Source: DASQYE01 sp036389315
Lineage (GTDB): Bacteria; Acidobacteriota; Blastocatellia; Pyrinomonadales; Pyrinomonadaceae
Assembly: GCA_036389315.1 (NCBI GenBank)
Contig: DASVQF010000040.1
Location: forward strand, 186,001-250,000
DNA length: 64,000 nucleotides
Reading direction: 5' to 3'
Part shown: piece after piece, positions 46,600 to 54,015 of the stretch
How the letters are laid out: every line of letters starts with the position of its first letter
Numbering within the stretch: position 1 is the stretch's first letter
Position numbers and translations under genes: made by a program
Notes under the pieces: generated by a model
The model's database searches: none
The model's input: the letters and a program-made list of their open reading frames with translations, nothing else
What the model was told of the DNA's origin: nothing

Positions 46600-47346
46600 A
46601 TGAAGGAGATGAAGTTCTACGGGACGGCGCTGCCCGGCGTCGAGATAGAGCCCTTGAGCGGCAAGCTGATCGTCATAGAGGGCGCGGACGGAGTGGGCCG
46701 CTCCACGCACATAGGCTTGCTGCGCACCTGGCTTGAGTCGCGCGGCTACGCCGTGCTCGATACGGGGATGACGCGCTCGGCCCTTGCGGGCAGAGGCATC
46801 AAAGAGGCCAAGCGGGGCCACACGCTCGGCCGCCTGATGATGCAGCTTTTCTACGCGACGGACTTCGCCGACCGCCTTGAGAATCAGATGATGCCTGCCC
46901 TGCGCGCGGGCTTCGTCGTCCTCACTGACCGTTACATCTATTCGGCGATTGCGCGCGCCGTCGTGCGCGGCTCAGACCCGGCCTGGATTCGTTCCGTCTA
47001 CGGCATCGCGCTCGTCCCCGACGCAGTCTTCTACCTGAAGCCGCAGTCGCCCGAGGAGCTTGTGACGCGCGTGCTCGCTTCCGGCCGTGGCTTCGATTAC
47101 TGGGAATCGGGCATGGATTTAAACCTCGGCGAGGATTTCTACGATAGCTTCATCGCCTATCAAAAGCGGATGCTCAAGGAGTTCGACCTGATGACGAGCG
47201 AGTACGGTTTTCATGTCGTGGACGCTTCGCGCTCCGTGCGGCGCGTCGCGGCAGACCTGCGCCGTTCAGTGGCCTACATCATCGAGCGCGAAGAAGCAGG
47301 AGCGGCGGGAGCACAAGAGGGCGCGGAAGGAGCCACCACAGCTTGA
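46600..47346 (+). CDS. Thymidylate-kinase-like protein with altered P-loop, second copy
   Basis: 248 residues, paralogous to the preceding protein: shared FYATDFADRLENQ, TDRYIYSAIARAVVRG, GMDLN..EDFYDSFI and a final VVDASRS. The Walker A reads IEGADGVGRSTH, with Arg in place of the essential Lys. Such a change usually destroys or alters catalysis, so a pseudo-kinase partner or a different chemistry is possible. The C-terminus carries an Ala/Glu/Gly-rich tail of about 18 residues. aaggag precedes the start. The stop overlaps the next TTG start as TTGA. Confidence 0.85.
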   Translation: MKEMKFYGTALPGVEIEPLSGKLIVIEGADGVGRSTHIGLLRTWLESRGYAVLDTGMTRSALAGRGIKEAKRGHTLGRLMMQLFYATDFADRLENQMMPALRAGFVVLTDRYIYSAIARAVVRGSDPAWIRSVYGIALVPDAVFYLKPQSPEELVTRVLASGRGFDYWESGMDLNLGEDFYDSFIAYQKRMLKEFDLMTSEYGFHVVDASRSVRRVAADLRRSVAYIIEREEAGAAGAQEGAEGATTA

Positions 47347-48902
47347 AGCTCGCGGCCATAGACATCGGCTCCAACTCGATCAAGCTGGTGGTCGTCGATG
47401 CGGCGGCCAGCGATTCTTTCGCCGTGCTCGCGCGCGAGAAGGAGCCCGTCCGCCTCGGCCATAACACTCTGCGCGAAGGTCATCTCTCGGAGGACGCCAT
47501 AGAGCGCGCCACGGATTGCATCAAACGCTTTCGCTCCATAGCTGAAGCGCGCGGTTCCGAACAGGTCTTCGCCATCGCCACGGCCTCCGTGCGCGAAGCC
47601 AGTAACGCAGCCGAGTTCATCCGGGAAGTCGAAGCGCAGACGGGCGTCCGCGTTGAAGTGCTCTCGGGTGTCGAAGAGGCGCGCCTGATCGGCATCGCCG
47701 CCGCACAGGGCTGCGCCGCCAGGGGCGCATCGCTCATCAACATAGACATCGGCGGCGGCTCGACGGAAATCTCCCTGGTCAAAGAAGGCGTGCCCGAAGA
47801 GCTGTTCTCGGTCAAGCTCGGGGCCGTCGGTTTGACGGAAAGCTATCTGGCCTCAGACCCTATCAAGGCGAAAGAGCTGCGCGCGCTGCGCGACGCCGTT
47901 CGCGCCGCGCTTGAGCGCCCGAGCCGTGAGCTGCGCGGCGCGCGCTGGCAACACGCGACCGGCACTTCGGGCACGATCCTGGCCATCGGCGAGAGCCTGC
48001 GGCTGCGGGCCCAGCGCGACGCGGAGGCCGAGCAGGGCGCGCAGCCCGCAGGCGCAGAGATCGTGCTCAGCCGTCTTGAGCGTTTCAATCGTCGCGTCGC
48101 CGAGCTGAGCCTCTCAGAGCGCAAGGACTTGCCAGCCATTAGCAGCCAGCGCGCAGAGATCGTCGTCGCCGGAGGACAAATCCTCGAAGGAGCCATGCGC
48201 GCCCTGAGCATCAATCTTTTGCGCTCCTGCGACTTCGCTCTGCGTGAAGGGGCGATCATTGATCGGTTGCGCGCGATGGAAGCCGAAGCGCGCCCGCCCG
48301 TGCCCGACATCATAGATCAACGCTTGCGCGGCGTTCATGCTGTGGGCCGCCGCTTCGGCTATGAAGAGGCGCACGCGCACCAGGTCACCAAATTCGCCGA
48401 GATCATCTTCGACTCTCTGGCGGACTCTGAGAACCTGACGCGCCACCAGCGCACGCTGCTCTCGGCCGCCTCACTGCTGCATGACGTGGGCTACCACATT
48501 GCGCACGACTCTCATCACAAACATACCCTCTACCTGATTAAGAACTCGGAGCTGACGGGCTTCTCTGAGGCCGAGCGCGAAGTCATAGCCAACATCGCGC
48601 GCTATCACAGGGGCGCTCCGCCGAAGGAGCGCCACACGGACTATGCCGCCCTGAAACAGCCCGACAGGGAAACCGTCTGTCGCTTGAGCGCCATCCTGCG
48701 CGTCGCCGACGCGCTCGATAGAAGCCACGACAGCCGCGTCCGAGATATTCGCTGCGCTCGCGACGGGCAGTCGGTTCACATTCAACTGTGCGCGGCGGAG
48801 GATTGCGACAAGGAGATACTGGCCGCCGACCAGAAGCGCGACATGTTCGAGGAGGCTTTCAAATGCAGCCTGACGTTTGGCCATCGCGCAACGGCCGCCT
48901 GA
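47343..48902 (+). CDS. Exopolyphosphatase / pppGpp phosphohydrolase family protein with HD-like C-domain
   Basis: 519 residues from a TTG overlapping the previous stop. The N-terminal half has the ASKHA fold of Ppx/GppA: AAIDIGSNSIKLVVVD, FAIATASVREASN, INIDIGGGSTEISLV and AGGQILEGAMRAL. The C-terminal half is HD-domain-like: HQVTKFAEIIFDSL, LLSAASLLHDVGYHIAHDSHHKH and VANIARYHRG-type motifs, then LRVADALDRSHD. Ppx/GppA enzymes cut inorganic polyphosphate or the alarmone pppGpp. It is translationally coupled to the kinase-like pair and followed six bases later by a CHAD gene. Confidence 0.94.
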   Translation: MKLAAIDIGSNSIKLVVVDAAASDSFAVLAREKEPVRLGHNTLREGHLSEDAIERATDCIKRFRSIAEARGSEQVFAIATASVREASNAAEFIREVEAQTGVRVEVLSGVEEARLIGIAAAQGCAARGASLINIDIGGGSTEISLVKEGVPEELFSVKLGAVGLTESYLASDPIKAKELRALRDAVRAALERPSRELRGARWQHATGTSGTILAIGESLRLRAQRDAEAEQGAQPAGAEIVLSRLERFNRRVAELSLSERKDLPAISSQRAEIVVAGGQILEGAMRALSINLLRSCDFALREGAIIDRLRAMEAEARPPVPDIIDQRLRGVHAVGRRFGYEEAHAHQVTKFAEIIFDSLADSENLTRHQRTLLSAASLLHDVGYHIAHDSHHKHTLYLIKNSELTGFSEAEREVIANIARYHRGAPPKERHTDYAALKQPDRETVCRLSAILRVADALDRSHDSRVRDIRCARDGQSVHIQLCAAEDCDKEILAADQKRDMFEEAFKCSLTFGHRATAA

Positions 48903-48908
48903 AAGATT

Positions 48909-50018
48909 TTGGCAAAAGCAAGAGACATCGGTGGACTGGACTGCGAGGCGAGCGCCGCAGATGGCGCTCGGCTGGTCTTGCACGCGCGCCTGGAAGAGTT
49001 GTGCGCGCTGCGCTCTGGCGCGCTCGATTGGAGTGATATAGAGGGCGTGCATGCCATGCGCGTAGCCTCTCGCCGCCTGCGCAGCGCCCTGCGAGATTTC
49101 CAGCCGCTCCTGCCCAAGAACATCCCCCGCAGACGCTTGAAGGCAATCGCCGACGCGCTCGGGGCCGTGCGCGATATGGACGTGGCCATTGCCGAGCTAG
49201 AGCGTTTGCAGGCGAAGGCCGAAGACGACGAGCTGGCCGCAGAGATAGAAGAACTGACGGCCGAGCATCGCGCGCGCAGGGACGAGGCTCGCAAGTGTCT
49301 GGAAGAGGCGATCACTGAGGAGGCGCTCAACAGGCTGCGAGAGAAATTTATCGCGCGGTTGGACGAAACCCAGGGAGATGCGGGCAAGAAGGGCAGGCAC
49401 GGAAAGCGCGCGAAGGCTAGGGCGGGCAGCTTTCGTGAGTTCGGACAGCAACTCATCCTCTCCCGCTTCGACGAGCTGCACCAGCTCAGCCGCAGCCTCT
49501 ACCAGCCGTTCGAGACCGAGCCGCTTCATCGCATGCGCATTGCCGCCAAACGGCTGCGCTATGTGATGGAGCTTTTCTCTCCCTGCTGGCCCGGCCAAAT
49601 AGCGCCCTTCGCCCAGGAGGTCGCCGGGCTACAAAGGTCTCTGGGCGAGTTGCACGATTACGACATCTGGATCGCGGCGCTCGGTAGACGCTTGGATGAG
49701 CTTCATCCGGAAGAGGTGGGCGATGAGGCGACGCAGGCGGAGACTGAGGCCAGCGAGCCTGATTCAAACGAGCCGCCGCAGCAGCGCGCGGCCATCTGGC
49801 TCTTCCGCCATTTCGTCAAAGAACGCATCAGGCATTTTCGCGCAGCCCTCGCGCGCTGGCATAAGTGGGAGACGACAGCCTTCCTCGCACGCCTGAAAGA
49901 TTGTCTCGCGGCAGAGCCCGCAGCCCACCCCGAGAAGCCCGAGACCTCCACGGCCTCAGGGCGAGCCCCGTCCAGTCATGAAGAGCAGGACAAAGCCTCC
50001 GCTGCCTCGGCAGAATGA
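48909..50018 (+). CDS. CHAD-domain protein
   Basis: 369 residues from a TTG six bases after the Ppx/GppA stop. Helical CHAD domain: VHAMRVASRRLRSALRDFQPLL and, later, LHRMRIAAKRLRYVMELFSP, with conserved His and basic residues that bind polyphosphate. A charged linker (KKGRHGKRAKAR, residues about 160-170) sits between the halves. The C-terminus is Ser/Ala/Glu-rich and probably disordered. CHAD proteins coat polyphosphate granules. The context (Ppx/GppA, Pst system 5 kb away) fits storage of phosphate as polyphosphate. Confidence 0.93.
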   Translation: MAKARDIGGLDCEASAADGARLVLHARLEELCALRSGALDWSDIEGVHAMRVASRRLRSALRDFQPLLPKNIPRRRLKAIADALGAVRDMDVAIAELERLQAKAEDDELAAEIEELTAEHRARRDEARKCLEEAITEEALNRLREKFIARLDETQGDAGKKGRHGKRAKARAGSFREFGQQLILSRFDELHQLSRSLYQPFETEPLHRMRIAAKRLRYVMELFSPCWPGQIAPFAQEVAGLQRSLGELHDYDIWIAALGRRLDELHPEEVGDEATQAETEASEPDSNEPPQQRAAIWLFRHFVKERIRHFRAALARWHKWETTAFLARLKDCLAAEPAAHPEKPETSTASGRAPSSHEEQDKASAASAE

Positions 50019-50073
50019 TTGATCGTGAAGCGTAAGGGTCAACGGACGAGCCGGCGACCTTGAGTAAACAGGC

Positions 50074-50109
50074 GCACGGGCCCAATCAAACGTGAGCGAC
50101 GGCCCGTGC
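50074..50109. terminator. Hairpin between CHAD and the next convergent gene
   Basis: GCACGGGCC (50074-50082) pairs with GGCCCGTGC (50101-50109) around an 18-base loop. It is placed between convergent gene ends. Confidence 0.5.
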
Positions 50110-50705
50110 TATTCGGCCCGGCTCTTCTTCTTCTTCTTCCCGTTCTTCTTCACGCCATCACTCTTCTTCTTTTTCTTGCCCTTCGCCGAAGCTTTGCTCT
50201 TAGGGGATTCTTGGGCCAACACCTGTTGCGGAAGGTCTGAGAGGTCTATGCCGAACATCTCGTTCAGCTTGCTTGTCAGCATCGGAACCAGAACGGTTCC
50301 CGTCAAGGCAGGCATCAGGATGTTCATCCCGTGCTTAGACAGCTCATCCGAGAAGCGGTCGCCGAGCGCCGCCAGGTGCGACAACAACTGATCGTCATGC
50401 TTGTCTCCCTTCCAGGCGGCGGCGATGCTGTTGCCGATCACGTAGCCGACCGACAACGCCCCTACCGACCACGCTACGGGATGGCTGCGAAACTGCTCTC
50501 GCCAATCGAGCGTATTGGCGACGCTCTCCTTGACGGATTCGTACTGCTCGACGACAGTGTCTTTGATCTCCGTGACCGTCTCCGAGATGGATTCGCGCGC
50601 CTCGTCCATGCGCTCTTGCAACTCTTCCTTCGTCGCCTCACCCCTCAGAGCCTTCGTTTGCGGCGCGCTTGCTGCTGCTGACGCCGCGCCTCTTTTTGCT
50701 GCCAT
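50109..50705 (-). CDS. Membrane-anchored protein with basic C-terminal tail
   Basis: 198 residues, aggaggaag upstream of the ATG. An acidic amphipathic helix (residues about 22-66, EELQERMDEARESISETVTE) leads to FRSHPVAWSVGALSVGYVIGNSIAAAW, a hydrophobic glycine-bearing segment. A second weakly hydrophobic region follows (about 125-145), and the Lys-rich tail of about 35 residues has several runs of four or five lysines. It recalls YqjD/ElaB or DUF3618-type proteins, but the match is loose. The tail may bind nucleic acid, ribosomes or polyphosphate (inference from the adjacent CHAD gene). Confidence 0.7.
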   Translation of the reverse strand: MAAKRGAASAAASAPQTKALRGEATKEELQERMDEARESISETVTEIKDTVVEQYESVKESVANTLDWREQFRSHPVAWSVGALSVGYVIGNSIAAAWKGDKHDDQLLSHLAALGDRFSDELSKHGMNILMPALTGTVLVPMLTSKLNEMFGIDLSDLPQQVLAQESPKSKASAKGKKKKKSDGVKKNGKKKKKSRAE

Positions 50706-50843
50706 CGCTTCCTCCTCGCGTCCCCTTCTTGCCGAAAGACGAGTCTCCGGGTTGAGTTAGCTTACCGCCGAACGGAATGAGAAGACAACTTCGCCCGCGT
50801 TTCCGCATCCGAACCGGGGCTGAGCCGTCAGAGACGAGCGCAC

Positions 50844-50863
50844 AGGCTCTCACTTGAGAGCCT
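50844..50863 (-). terminator. Stem at the 3' end of the Nudix gene
   Basis: AGGCTCTCA (50844-50852) and TGAGAGCCT (50855-50863) pair; the Nudix stop codon lies within the left arm and loop. Confidence 0.45.
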
Positions 50864-51269
50864 GACGGCCCAGCTTCAGGATGAGCTTTTTAAGTCGCGG
50901 CTCTTTGACGGACTGGGCGGCCGTCTCTACTGCCATCCACTCTCGGCGTCTCGCCGTAAACTCGGGCCAGGCCGCCACCAGATGTTGCACCTCCATCTTG
51001 AACACCTTGACCGCACACGTCCCGCCCCATTTGTCGTAATGGTATTCTCCCAGAGGCTCGCGCGACAGTTCGCCTTTGATGCCCGCCTCCTCGTAAGCCT
51101 CCTTACGCGCCGACTCGGCGGCGCTCATTCCCGGATCGATCACCCCTTTGGGAATAACCCAGCGCCCCTTCCCCCTGGACGTAATCAACAAAACTTCTAC
51201 TCGCCCCTCCACGACCCTGTAAGGGATGACGCCCGATTGCTGGTAGAACCACCACGGCCTGACTTTCAT
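50850..51269 (-). CDS. Nudix hydrolase with variant Nudix box
   Basis: 139 residues from the ATG at 51269. The start of the conserved region (WWFYQQSGVIPYRVVEG) and the next ATG upstream argue against the longer frame. The Nudix box reads PKGVIDPGMSAAESARKEAYEEAGI. The EE pair and final Gly are kept, but the first Glu is Met and the Arg-Glu pair is Lys-Glu. This GMSA form is known in a subgroup near diphosphoinositol-polyphosphate/Ap4A hydrolases, so activity on a diphosphate substrate is still possible. It is divergent from blaI across the operator region. Confidence 0.85.
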   Translation of the reverse strand: MKVRPWWFYQQSGVIPYRVVEGRVEVLLITSRGKGRWVIPKGVIDPGMSAAESARKEAYEEAGIKGELSREPLGEYHYDKWGGTCAVKVFKMEVQHLVAAWPEFTARRREWMAVETAAQSVKEPRLKKLILKLGRQALK

Positions 51270-51362
51270 ATCTTTTGTCTTCCGCTTCGGCAATTGAACC
51301 CGCCCGGGATTTTTGCAGAGACCATCGGGATAAAGCAATGCTCGGGTGCGGGGCTTGACAGG

Positions 51363-51408
51363 TTGACGAAAGTTTTCGTTGACATTGACGAAGAGTTTCG
51401 TCAATAAT
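51363..51408 (+). promoter_or_regulatory. Double-dyad operator and promoter of the blaI-like gene
   Basis: Two dyads, TTGACGAA-N4-TTCGTTGA (51363-51382, imperfect) and TTGACGAA-N4-TTCGTCAA (51385-51404, perfect), have centres 22 bases apart. A -35 TTGACA (51379-51384) and a -10 aataat (51403-51408) lie in and between them. It is a likely BlaI-type repressor site that covers the promoter. It may also control the divergent Nudix gene. Confidence 0.75.
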
Positions 51409-51433
51409 GCGGTTCGTAGCTGAAGGAGGCCGC

Positions 51434-51844
51434 ATGAGCAAAAAGAAACAGAAGCTCCCGCCCCGCCCGACCGATGCCGAGCTGTCAATCCTGCGCGTGC
51501 TCTGGCAGCGCGGGCCGGGCTCTGTGCGCGAGATTCTCGACTGGTACAACGAGGCGCGCGACAAGGGCGAGGCGGGCTATACGACGATCTTGAAGATGCT
51601 TCAGATCATGACGGAGAAGGGGCTGGTGGAAAGAGACGACTCGCAGCGGCCGCAGATTTACCGCGCCCGTTTGTCCGAGGAGCAGACGCAGCAGCAGCTC
51701 ATCACCGATCTTCTGGCGAGGGCCTTCGGCGGCTCGGCCAAACGTCTGGTCATGCAAGCTCTGGCGACGAAGGCTGCTTCGGAGAAGGAGCTGGCCCAGA
51801 TCGAGGCCCTGCTCGACAGGCTCGAAGGAGGAGGTGCGAAGTGA
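51434..51844 (+). CDS. blaI: BlaI/MecI-family transcriptional repressor
   Basis: 136 residues from the ATG at 51434 (gaaggagg upstream); a GTG-type earlier start is less likely. Winged helix: TDAELSILRVLWQRGPGSVREILDWYN and YTTILKMLQIMTEKGLVERDDSQRPQIYRA, the standard MecI/BlaI pattern, and a C-terminal dimerisation helix. The EELxQIExLLDxLE tail matches the family. These repressors are cleaved when the partner BlaR1 senses cell-wall stress or beta-lactams. The stop overlaps the next GTG as GTGA. Confidence 0.93.
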   Translation: MSKKKQKLPPRPTDAELSILRVLWQRGPGSVREILDWYNEARDKGEAGYTTILKMLQIMTEKGLVERDDSQRPQIYRARLSEEQTQQQLITDLLARAFGGSAKRLVMQALATKAASEKELAQIEALLDRLEGGGAK

Positions 51845-53913
51845 AATCACTCGTCGGCATAATGGCATACCCTTACTTGCGCGAGCTTGGTCTGGCGCTG
51901 CTCCATTTCCTCTGGGAGGGAGCCGTTGTGGCCTTGCTGCTGGCGGCCGTGCTCGCTTTGCTGCGGGGGAAAGACGCGCGCCTGCGCTACGCGGCCAACT
52001 GCTTTGCGCTGGCGTTGATGTTGCTCTCCCCGGCCCTGACCGTCTGGACGATGAGCGCGCCCGGCGTGGGCTTTGAAGCCGATGAGATGTCTCAAGGAGC
52101 TGGGCCAGCTACAAGCTCCGGGCGGACTGTTGGCATGGGCGGCACGCTAAAGGATGAGTCGTCCTCTTCAGCTTCGGCTACAGGCGCGAGAGTCGCGCTC
52201 ACGCGGTCGCCGCTCGCCTCTGAGGTGGAAGGCTTGCTCCCGTGGCTGAGCCTCGTCTGGCTGGCCGGAATATCTATGCTTTCGGCCCGCATGCTGGGCG
52301 GGCTGGTGCTGACGCGCCGCCTGACGAGGCGCGAGACAAAGCCTGTCGCAGAGTTCTGGCAGGAGAGGCTGAAAGAGCTTTCGCGCCGGCTTCAGATCAC
52401 AAAGCCCGTGCGGCTGCTGGAATCCACGCTGGTCGAAGTGCCTGCGGCGATTGGGTGGCTGCGCCCTGTGATTTTAGTCCCGGCGGCGACCTGGACGGGG
52501 CTCAGCGTGGAGCAGTTGGAGGCCGTGCTGGCGCACGAGTTGGCCCACATACGGCGGCACGATTATCTCGTCAACCTGCTTCAGACCGTGGCCGAAACGC
52601 TGCTCTTCTATCATCCGGCTGTGTGGTGGGTGTCGGGGCGGATTCGCCTTGAGCGCGAGCATGTGTGTGATGACCTGGCGGTCGGAGTCTGTGCTGACGC
52701 TCTGGTGTATGCGCGTGCGCTGACGAAGATAGAGCGGCTTCGGACGAGGGGGCCGCGATTGGCCGTCGCTGCGACGGGCGGCGAGCTGCGAAGCCGCATC
52801 CTCCGGCTCTTAGAGGCCGAGCCCAATCCGCACAGGCCGAAGTCCCTCGGCCTGGCGCTCTGTTTCGTCGCGATACTTTTCACCACGGCGCTGTGTGCGC
52901 GCGCCGTGCTCTCTCAAAGAGAATCGCAGACGGCTCGAAGCCAGCCGCTCGCGGCAGAGGATGGGCAGCCGCGCCATGTAAATAACTCTGTGAATGCTGC
53001 GCTCTCAAAGCTGCCCTCTGAAGCGGCCGTCTTGATCGCGGGCGACAATACTGAGGGCGAAGATGCTTCGGTGCGGCGCGTAAGCATAGAGGCCCTCGCC
53101 GGTCACTCGGGCTCAGTCGTAGTCATGAGCCCAGGCACGGGCCGCGTCTATGCCGTCGTCAACCAGGAGTGGGCCATCAGGCGCACATGGAGTCCCGCGT
53201 CAACCATGAAGTTGGTGACGGCGCTCGCGGGCTTGGGCGAGAAAGCGTTCGACCCGTCGGAGAAGACGCGCGTCCCCTCCCTGGCCGGGCCGCTTGACCT
53301 GACGGACGCCCTGGCCGTCTCCAATAATGATTACTTCAAGTCTTTGGGCGCGCGCGTCGGTGCAGACAAGTTGATAGCTTACGCGCGCCGCGCTGGCTTA
53401 GGCGAACAGACGGGCATCAACTACGAAGACGAAGCGCGGGGACGCCTGCCCGTTCTTTCTTCTTCGGTCAACGCCGGCCGTCTGGGCGCGCACGGCGAAG
53501 GAGTCGAGGTGACGCCCGTGCAGTTGGCCACGCTCGTCTCGGCCATAGCCAACGGCGGCACGCTGCTTGTGCCGAGGGTGGCGCGCACGCCGCAGGAGGC
53601 CGCGCAGTTTGCGGCCGTCCCTCGTCGCCGTCTTGAAGTGGGCCCACCGATACTGGAACAGTTGATTGAGGGCATGCGCGCGGCGGTCGAGCGTGGCTCG
53701 GGCACGGGAGCCAGAGACGCTTCGCTGAAGATTGCCGGTAAGACGGGCACGATGTCGAACGGGGATGCGAGCACAGGGATGTTCATCTCCTACGCGCCCG
53801 CAGACGACCCGCAACTGGTCGTCGTCGTGCTCCTCAAAGGAAAGGGCGAGAGCGGAGCCGTCGCGTCGCAGGTGGCCGGGAGCATCTACAAGGGCCTGCA
53901 CGGGCTTTTGTGA
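51841..53913 (+). CDS. BlaR1-like M56 metallopeptidase fused to a PBP transpeptidase domain
   Basis: 690 residues. Four membrane segments (about residues 10-30, 35-55, 130-150 and 335-355) flank an M56 peptidase. Its HELAH (His232) zinc site is followed by EREHVCDDLAV. The sensor domain (about 420-690) is a transpeptidase: STMK (Ser454), SNN, and KTGT. In classical BlaR1 the sensor is class-D beta-lactamase-like; here it has a PBP2/class-B-like arrangement (DLTDALAVSNNDYFKS, VTPVQLATLVSAIANGG). It may therefore sense beta-lactams or the state of peptidoglycan. Cotranscribed with blaI by overlap. No beta-lactamase gene is adjacent. Confidence 0.92.
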   Translation: MKSLVGIMAYPYLRELGLALLHFLWEGAVVALLLAAVLALLRGKDARLRYAANCFALALMLLSPALTVWTMSAPGVGFEADEMSQGAGPATSSGRTVGMGGTLKDESSSSASATGARVALTRSPLASEVEGLLPWLSLVWLAGISMLSARMLGGLVLTRRLTRRETKPVAEFWQERLKELSRRLQITKPVRLLESTLVEVPAAIGWLRPVILVPAATWTGLSVEQLEAVLAHELAHIRRHDYLVNLLQTVAETLLFYHPAVWWVSGRIRLEREHVCDDLAVGVCADALVYARALTKIERLRTRGPRLAVAATGGELRSRILRLLEAEPNPHRPKSLGLALCFVAILFTTALCARAVLSQRESQTARSQPLAAEDGQPRHVNNSVNAALSKLPSEAAVLIAGDNTEGEDASVRRVSIEALAGHSGSVVVMSPGTGRVYAVVNQEWAIRRTWSPASTMKLVTALAGLGEKAFDPSEKTRVPSLAGPLDLTDALAVSNNDYFKSLGARVGADKLIAYARRAGLGEQTGINYEDEARGRLPVLSSSVNAGRLGAHGEGVEVTPVQLATLVSAIANGGTLLVPRVARTPQEAAQFAAVPRRRLEVGPPILEQLIEGMRAAVERGSGTGARDASLKIAGKTGTMSNGDASTGMFISYAPADDPQLVVVVLLKGKGESGAVASQVAGSIYKGLHGLL

Positions 53914-54015
53914 AGCCGGGCCTGAAGCGTCCGTAGCGCAAAACATTTAATCAACCAACAAAAAGATTACGCCGGGCTCTGGTGTGTCGCAGGGCCGGGA
54001 AGGGCGAGGTCTGCT

